From positions 186,001-250,000 of the forward strand of contig CAXXNI010000004.1 of assembly GCA_963663285.2 (NCBI GenBank): a stretch of DNA of 64,000 nucleotides, read 5' to 3'. How positions within the stretch are numbered: position 1 is the stretch's first letter; every line of letters begins with the position of its first letter. Both the position numbers and the translations under genes were made by a program. A model generated the notes under the pieces. That model saw nothing but the letters and a program-made list of their open reading frames with translations, had not been told where the DNA came from and ran no database searches. This document shows positions 60,211 through 64,000 of this stretch, one piece after another. Source of the stretch: CAXXOK01 sp963663285. Its GTDB lineage: Bacteria; Bacillota; Clostridia; Christensenellales; Aristaeellaceae.

Positions 60211-61161
60211 ATGACCATCAAACAGAGGATTTCCGATTTTATCAAACATAACGGCAGCGTTGTTATCATCCTGCTGTTGGTCCTTTTTGCCTCGGTGTTT
60301 GTTAAAAACTTTTTCAGCCTGCGTAATTTCGCGCTGATCCTGAAACAGGCCGCGATTCCATCCATTGCATGTATTGGCATGACCATCGTACTGATGACCG
60401 GCGGTATCGATTTGTCGCTGGGATATATGATCGGGCTATCCTCCATTACGGTAGGACTGTTTGTAAAAACGCTTGGCGTCAGCATTCCGCTGTCGATTTT
60501 GTTAACGCTGCTGGTAGGGGTGCTTGTCGGGCTGTTTAATGGTGTTTGTGTGCAGTATATCAAAGTGCCTGCGTTTATTACCACGCTGGGTACGGGGTAC
60601 ATACTGCTTGGCGTTGCGCAAATCATCTCCAACGGCGCATCCATAAACCATATGCCGGACGCGTTTCTGGCGATTGGCAAAACAAAGATAGGGCTTTTAA
60701 ACACCACGGTTTTCATAGCGCTGGTCATTTGTATGATTTTTTATTATGTTCTCCATCTGTCAACCTATGGACGATCGTTGAAAGCGTTTGGCCTTTCGGA
60801 ACCGGCCAGCCGGTTGAGCGGATGCCCGACGGCGCTGATCAATTTATCGGTATATGTCATCAGCGCGACGCTGGCCAGCGTAGCCGGTATCCTGCTTACG
60901 ATGGATGTGAATTGCGCACAGCCCACCATGGGCGGCGGCGATTATACCTTTCAGGTCATCACATCGGCGGTGCTGGGCGGCGTAAGCCTGTACGGCGGCG
61001 TCGGGTCGATCTTTGGCGCGGTGCTTGGCGTAATGTCCCTGAAGATTATCAACAACTGCATCAATTTGCTGAATGTGCCGTATTTTTGGGGAAGCGCGGT
61101 ACTTGGCATTGTGATACTGATGGCGATCATCTTTGAGAATGTTAAGAACAGAAAGTTGTAA
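60211..61161 (+). CDS. Ribose-type ABC transporter, permease 2
   Basis: A 316-residue paralogue of the preceding permease, with 'CIGMTIVLMTGGIDLSLGYMIGLSSI', 'KVPAFITTLGTGYILLG' and 'SAVLGGVSLYGGVGSIFGAVLGV'. GGAAAGGACG precedes the ATG. The helices align with permease 1, but the sequence is quite divergent, as in heterodimeric transporters. Confidence 0.92.
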   Translation: MTIKQRISDFIKHNGSVVIILLLVLFASVFVKNFFSLRNFALILKQAAIPSIACIGMTIVLMTGGIDLSLGYMIGLSSITVGLFVKTLGVSIPLSILLTLLVGVLVGLFNGVCVQYIKVPAFITTLGTGYILLGVAQIISNGASINHMPDAFLAIGKTKIGLLNTTVFIALVICMIFYYVLHLSTYGRSLKAFGLSEPASRLSGCPTALINLSVYVISATLASVAGILLTMDVNCAQPTMGGGDYTFQVITSAVLGGVSLYGGVGSIFGAVLGVMSLKIINNCINLLNVPYFWGSAVLGIVILMAIIFENVKNRKL

Positions 61162-61171
61162 GGTGTGCAAC

Positions 61172-62680
61172 ATGGAAAAAACGATTCTGGAAATGGAACA
61201 CATCACGAAGTATATTTACGATGCGTACGGCAAGCCCATTCACGGTACGAACGTTAAAATACTCAACGACGTGCATTTTGACCTGCGCGAGCAGGAAGTG
61301 CATATTCTAATCGGCGAGAATGGCGCGGGGAAATCCACGCTGATGAAAGTGCTTGGGGGCATTATTCCGCACGATGAAGGGAACATGCGGCTTTTTGGCA
61401 ACGAGGTTCATTTTACCAACCCGCGCCAATCCCAGGCGCTGGGCGTTGGGTTTATCCATCAGGAGCTGGATTTGTGCCGCAATCTGAATGTGGCGGAGAA
61501 TCTGTTTTTGGGGAGGGAAATTGGCAAATTGTTTTCCAACAAACGGGAAATGTATCAAACAAGCCGGAAGATGCTGGAACAACTGGGGTTCGATATAGAC
61601 CCGCATACCCCGGTCAGCCGCCTGTCGACGGCGCATCAGCAGATGGTGGAGATTGTAAAAGCGGTTTCGCGTGATTCTAAAATAATCATTATGGACGAGC
61701 CTACCGCCAGCTTAACGCAATCGGAGATTGACCATCTGTTTGATATTATCCGCGACCTGAAAAAACGGGGGGTAAGCATCGTCTACATATCCCACCGGTT
61801 TGAGGAACTCAAGGAGATTGGCGACCGGCTTACCGTGCTGCGGGACGGCGGATACGTCGGTACGATTGATATGGCGGAGTTTGACCATGAGCGTGTTATC
61901 GGCATGATGGTTGGCCGGAAATTAAACAGCATGTATACCTGCCGGCATCAGCCCAGCGGAGAGGAAGTGCTCCGCGTGGACAGCCTGAAAATTGCGCCGG
62001 ATATTGAGCCGCTTTCCATCCGGGTTCGCAAGGGAGAGGTGGTTGGCATCGGCGGGCTGGTAGGCGCAGGCCGTACCGAGCTTGCCAAGAGCATATTCGG
62101 GGTGCGCAAGTATTATGGCGGTGATGTATACTACTGCAACAAGCGTATGGATAAAATGACGCCGCAGCAGTGGATTGACCAGGGCCTGATGTACCTGACG
62201 GAGGACCGGAAAATAGAGGGTCTGGTGCTGCCAATGAGTATTGAGGAAAATATTACGCTGGCTTCGCTGCGCAGGCTTTTCCCCCGTACGCGCCTGCGCC
62301 CGAAGGTGGAAAACGGAATTGCGCAGGAGATGATAAAGAAATTGCGCATTGTATGCCGCAGCCCAAAACAAACGGCAAACACGCTAAGCGGAGGAAATCA
62401 ACAAAAAGTTGTGCTTGGCAAATGGCTCGCGGCAAAGCCAAAATTATTGATTTTGGATGAACCGACACGCGGGGTGGATGTTGGCGCAAAAGCGGAAATA
62501 TATGAGATTATAGACCAACTGGCAGCAGAAGGCGTCGCGATTGTAATGATATCTTCGGAACTGCCGGAACTGATCAATATGAGCGACCGGATCTACGTGA
62601 TGCGCCGCGGAACCGTATCTGCCGAGATGACGGATGAAGAGACGTTTACGCAGGAACGGATATTGGCTCACACGTTGTAA
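61172..62680 (+). CDS. Ribose-type ABC transporter, ATP-binding protein
   Basis: A 502-residue RbsA/MglA-type double ATPase starting at ATG 61172 after TAAGGTG. The first domain has Walker A 'GENGAGKSTLMKVLGG', a weak signature 'LSTAHQQMVEI' and Walker B 'IIIMDEPTASL'. The second has a degenerate P-loop ('GLVGAGRTELAKSIFG'), a good signature 'LSGGNQQKVVLGKWL' and 'LLILDEPTRGVDVGAK'. This asymmetry is normal for the family. Confidence 0.94.
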   Translation: MEKTILEMEHITKYIYDAYGKPIHGTNVKILNDVHFDLREQEVHILIGENGAGKSTLMKVLGGIIPHDEGNMRLFGNEVHFTNPRQSQALGVGFIHQELDLCRNLNVAENLFLGREIGKLFSNKREMYQTSRKMLEQLGFDIDPHTPVSRLSTAHQQMVEIVKAVSRDSKIIIMDEPTASLTQSEIDHLFDIIRDLKKRGVSIVYISHRFEELKEIGDRLTVLRDGGYVGTIDMAEFDHERVIGMMVGRKLNSMYTCRHQPSGEEVLRVDSLKIAPDIEPLSIRVRKGEVVGIGGLVGAGRTELAKSIFGVRKYYGGDVYYCNKRMDKMTPQQWIDQGLMYLTEDRKIEGLVLPMSIEENITLASLRRLFPRTRLRPKVENGIAQEMIKKLRIVCRSPKQTANTLSGGNQQKVVLGKWLAAKPKLLILDEPTRGVDVGAKAEIYEIIDQLAAEGVAIVMISSELPELINMSDRIYVMRRGTVSAEMTDEETFTQERILAHTL

Positions 62681-62693
62681 ATAATATCCATTA

Positions 62694-62722
62694 TTGTGAG
62701 GTTCCTGCGGTTGTGCTATCAT
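62694..62722 (+). promoter_or_regulatory. Promoter of the LacI regulator gene
   Basis: TTGTGA (62694-62699), 17 bases, TATCAT (62717-62722). No TTAACGTTAA operator overlaps it, so the regulator may be expressed constitutively. Confidence 0.5.
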
Positions 62723-62792
62723 ATAGAGATGGTAAACGGTCGGGTGCTAGCACAGGCGCTGCTATGACTACATCGGTTAGGTGTGATGAGCT

Positions 62793-63818
62793 TTGAAACC
62801 AGTGAAACGGAATGTAACGCTGAAGGATATCGCCAGTAAAACGGGGTTCAGCGTGAACACCGTATCCCGTGTGCTGCGCGGGAAGCAAGAAATTGCGGAC
62901 GAAACGCGGGAAACTATTCTTGCAGCCGCTAAGGAAATGGGCCATGTGCGCAATATGCTTGCCTCGTCGCTGCGGTCGGGGTTTTCCAACACCATCGCAG
63001 TGATTCTGGGCGACGTATCCAACCCGCATTTTGCCATTATGATGAGCGAGATAGAGCATCAGGCGCGCAGCCAGGGATACACCACGTTTTTAATCAACAC
63101 CGACGAGGATGAAGAACGTGAATATGAAGCGATTCATACGGCGCTGAACCAAAGTGTGGACGGTATTATTATATGCCCTACACAGCGTACCGGGCGTAAC
63201 ATTGATTTTTTACGTGAACGCAGAATCCCGTTTGTGCTTATCGGCCGTAAGGAGCCAAACACATCCTATGTGATCTGCAATGACGAGCTTGGCGGCTATC
63301 AGGCGACACAGCATCTTTTACAGGCCGGCCACCGGGATATTTTGCTGATGGGTGGACCCAACTACATCAGCAGCGCCGCGGACCGTAAAAAAGGCTATCT
63401 TCGGGCGTTGCGGGAAGCGGGTGTGGAGCCACGCCCGGAAATGATGCTGGAGGTGCCTGCAACCGCATCTAACGATTGTGCGCAGTCCATTGACAGGTTA
63501 TTGAAAAACAATGTCCGGTTTACGGCTATTTTCGCTTTCAGTGATATTATTGCGTGGAAATGCTGGTCCTGTTTGAACAAAAAAGGGATTCGCGTTCCCG
63601 AGGATGTTTCCATCGTTGGGTTTGACTATATTCAATCGCGGCTGGAGCTGCCCTTTCAGGTTACCAGTATCTCCAGCCATAAACGGCATATGTCCACCAC
63701 CGCTGTGGATGTGCTGATAAACGCCATCAAGTCGCGAAACGCACAGAAATACGAACAGATTATTATTGATACGACACTCAGCGAAGGGCAAACCGTACTG
63801 CCCCCGCCTGAAAGCTAA
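62793..63818 (+). CDS. LacI-family transcriptional regulator
   Basis: A 341-residue repressor. The DNA-binding head is 'VTLKDIASKTGFSVNTVSRVLRGKQEIADETRETI' (residues 8-42), with the hinge helix 'LASSLRSG'. A periplasmic-binding-like ligand domain follows ('TIAVILGDVSNPHFAIMMSEIEHQARSQGY', 'DGIIICPTQRTG', 'DVSIVGFDYIQSRLELPFQVTSI'). The start is TTG 62793 or GTG 62802, weakly preceded by AGGTG. It lies between two regions with TTAACGTTAA operators and probably controls both. Confidence 0.92.
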   Translation: MKPVKRNVTLKDIASKTGFSVNTVSRVLRGKQEIADETRETILAAAKEMGHVRNMLASSLRSGFSNTIAVILGDVSNPHFAIMMSEIEHQARSQGYTTFLINTDEDEEREYEAIHTALNQSVDGIIICPTQRTGRNIDFLRERRIPFVLIGRKEPNTSYVICNDELGGYQATQHLLQAGHRDILLMGGPNYISSAADRKKGYLRALREAGVEPRPEMMLEVPATASNDCAQSIDRLLKNNVRFTAIFAFSDIIAWKCWSCLNKKGIRVPEDVSIVGFDYIQSRLELPFQVTSISSHKRHMSTTAVDVLINAIKSRNAQKYEQIIIDTTLSEGQTVLPPPES

Positions 63819-63886
63819 AAAGAAATACGAAATAAAAACCCTGTTTCACCCACCAATGGATGGGATATATTCTTATTGCATCAACA

Positions 63887-63910
63887 ATTAACGTTATCGG
63901 TAACGTTAAT
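63887..63910 (+). promoter_or_regulatory. LacI-type operator before the glycyl-radical activase gene
   Basis: ATTAACGTTA-TCGG-TAACGTTAAT, a 24-base inverted repeat built from the TTAACGTTA core seen twice at 57941-57974. It lies 15 bases upstream of the next start codon. Confidence 0.75.
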
Positions 63911-63925
63911 AGAAAGGTGAAGCCA

Positions 63926-64000
63926 TTGACCGGTACGATTTTTGATATTAAGGAATTCGCCGTTCACGATGGCCCCGGGATCAGGCAAACGGTATTTATG
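63926..64000 (+). CDS. Glycyl-radical enzyme activase, 5' end only
   Basis: The first 25 codons of a radical-SAM activating enzyme, cut by the window edge. 'GTIFDIKEFAVHDGPGIRQTVFM' is the standard N-terminus of PflA-type activases ('F..HDGPG.R...F'), just before the CxxxCxxC cluster. The start is TTG 63926, eight bases after AAAGGTG. Its partner glycyl-radical enzyme is probably further right. The operator upstream places it under the LacI regulator. Confidence 0.8.
   Translation, partial: MTGTIFDIKEFAVHDGPGIRQTVFM

Overview
The window looks like a chromosomal segment of an anaerobic, Gram-positive Firmicute of class Clostridia, probably an uncultured gut or fermenter species. The evidence is AGGAGG-type ribosome binding sites before nearly every gene, consensus sigma-A promoters, an iron-hydrogenase regulator of the TM1266 type, an Nfn-type ferredoxin:NADP oxidoreductase, sigma-54 with an enhancer-binding protein, and a glycyl-radical activase at the right edge. 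Most of the DNA is moderately GC-rich. About 12.9-32.6 kb is visibly AT-richer and foreign. No rRNA, tRNA or CRISPR array was seen.

Layout. (1) 0.1-2.4 kb: a minus-strand group of Nudix hydrolase, a 50-residue membrane protein, a GNAT acetyltransferase and a tandem-repeat lipoprotein. (2) 2.6-8.2 kb: a very large surface protein with eight near-identical 74-residue repeats, SH3-like modules, Thr/Pro linkers, a membrane helix and an NPYA-rich tail. (3) 8.9-11.0 kb: a small phage-like module (Xre repressor, divergent promoters, a sigma-like protein) followed by 127-bp direct repeats and a hairpin cluster. (4) 11.1-12.8 kb: lysA and a TM1266-like regulator. (5) 13.3-14.2 kb: an AT-rich GIY-YIG gene. 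(6) 14.3-32.6 kb: an integrative mobilizable element inserted at the 3' end of guaA. It has a tyrosine integrase, a broken excisionase gene, a RepA-like ATPase, a MobV relaxase and oriT. Its cargo is one long operon built around a type I restriction-modification system, with an extra half-S subunit, RhuM, a TIGR04141/DUF6119-like protein, a HAD phosphatase, a zinc-ribbon membrane protein and a YgjP-like peptidase. (7) 32.6-37.4 kb: guaA, a secreted Gly/Thr/Ser-rich repeat protein, a KTSC protein and a 5'-truncated glycosyltransferase. (8) 37.7-57.5 kb: a large catabolic region for hydroxy-acids. (9) 57.9-64.0 kb: a LacI-controlled ribose-type ABC transporter and the start of a glycyl-radical activase gene.

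How region 8 may work (inference). A tartrate/D-malate dehydrogenase, rpoN, a PdxA-family dehydrogenase and a sigma-54 enhancer-binding protein lie next to each other. A consensus -24/-12 promoter follows the activator gene and reads into a second pdxA-like gene that carries two +1 frameshifts, then a metallo-hydrolase, a TRAP transporter, an SDR, an Asp/Glu racemase-like protein, a GarR-type reductase, an archaeal-type GAPDH and PGK pair, NfnAB and glycerate kinase. Together these suggest uptake of a C4/C3 hydroxy-acid, oxidation to triose or glycerate phosphates, and rebalancing of NADPH, NADH and ferredoxin. No acid kinase of the DUF1537 type is present, so the substrate is open.

How region 9 may work. 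TTAACGTTAA-type palindromes occur both in the ABC-operon promoter and before the glycyl-radical activase gene. The LacI protein encoded between them is the obvious candidate to control both.
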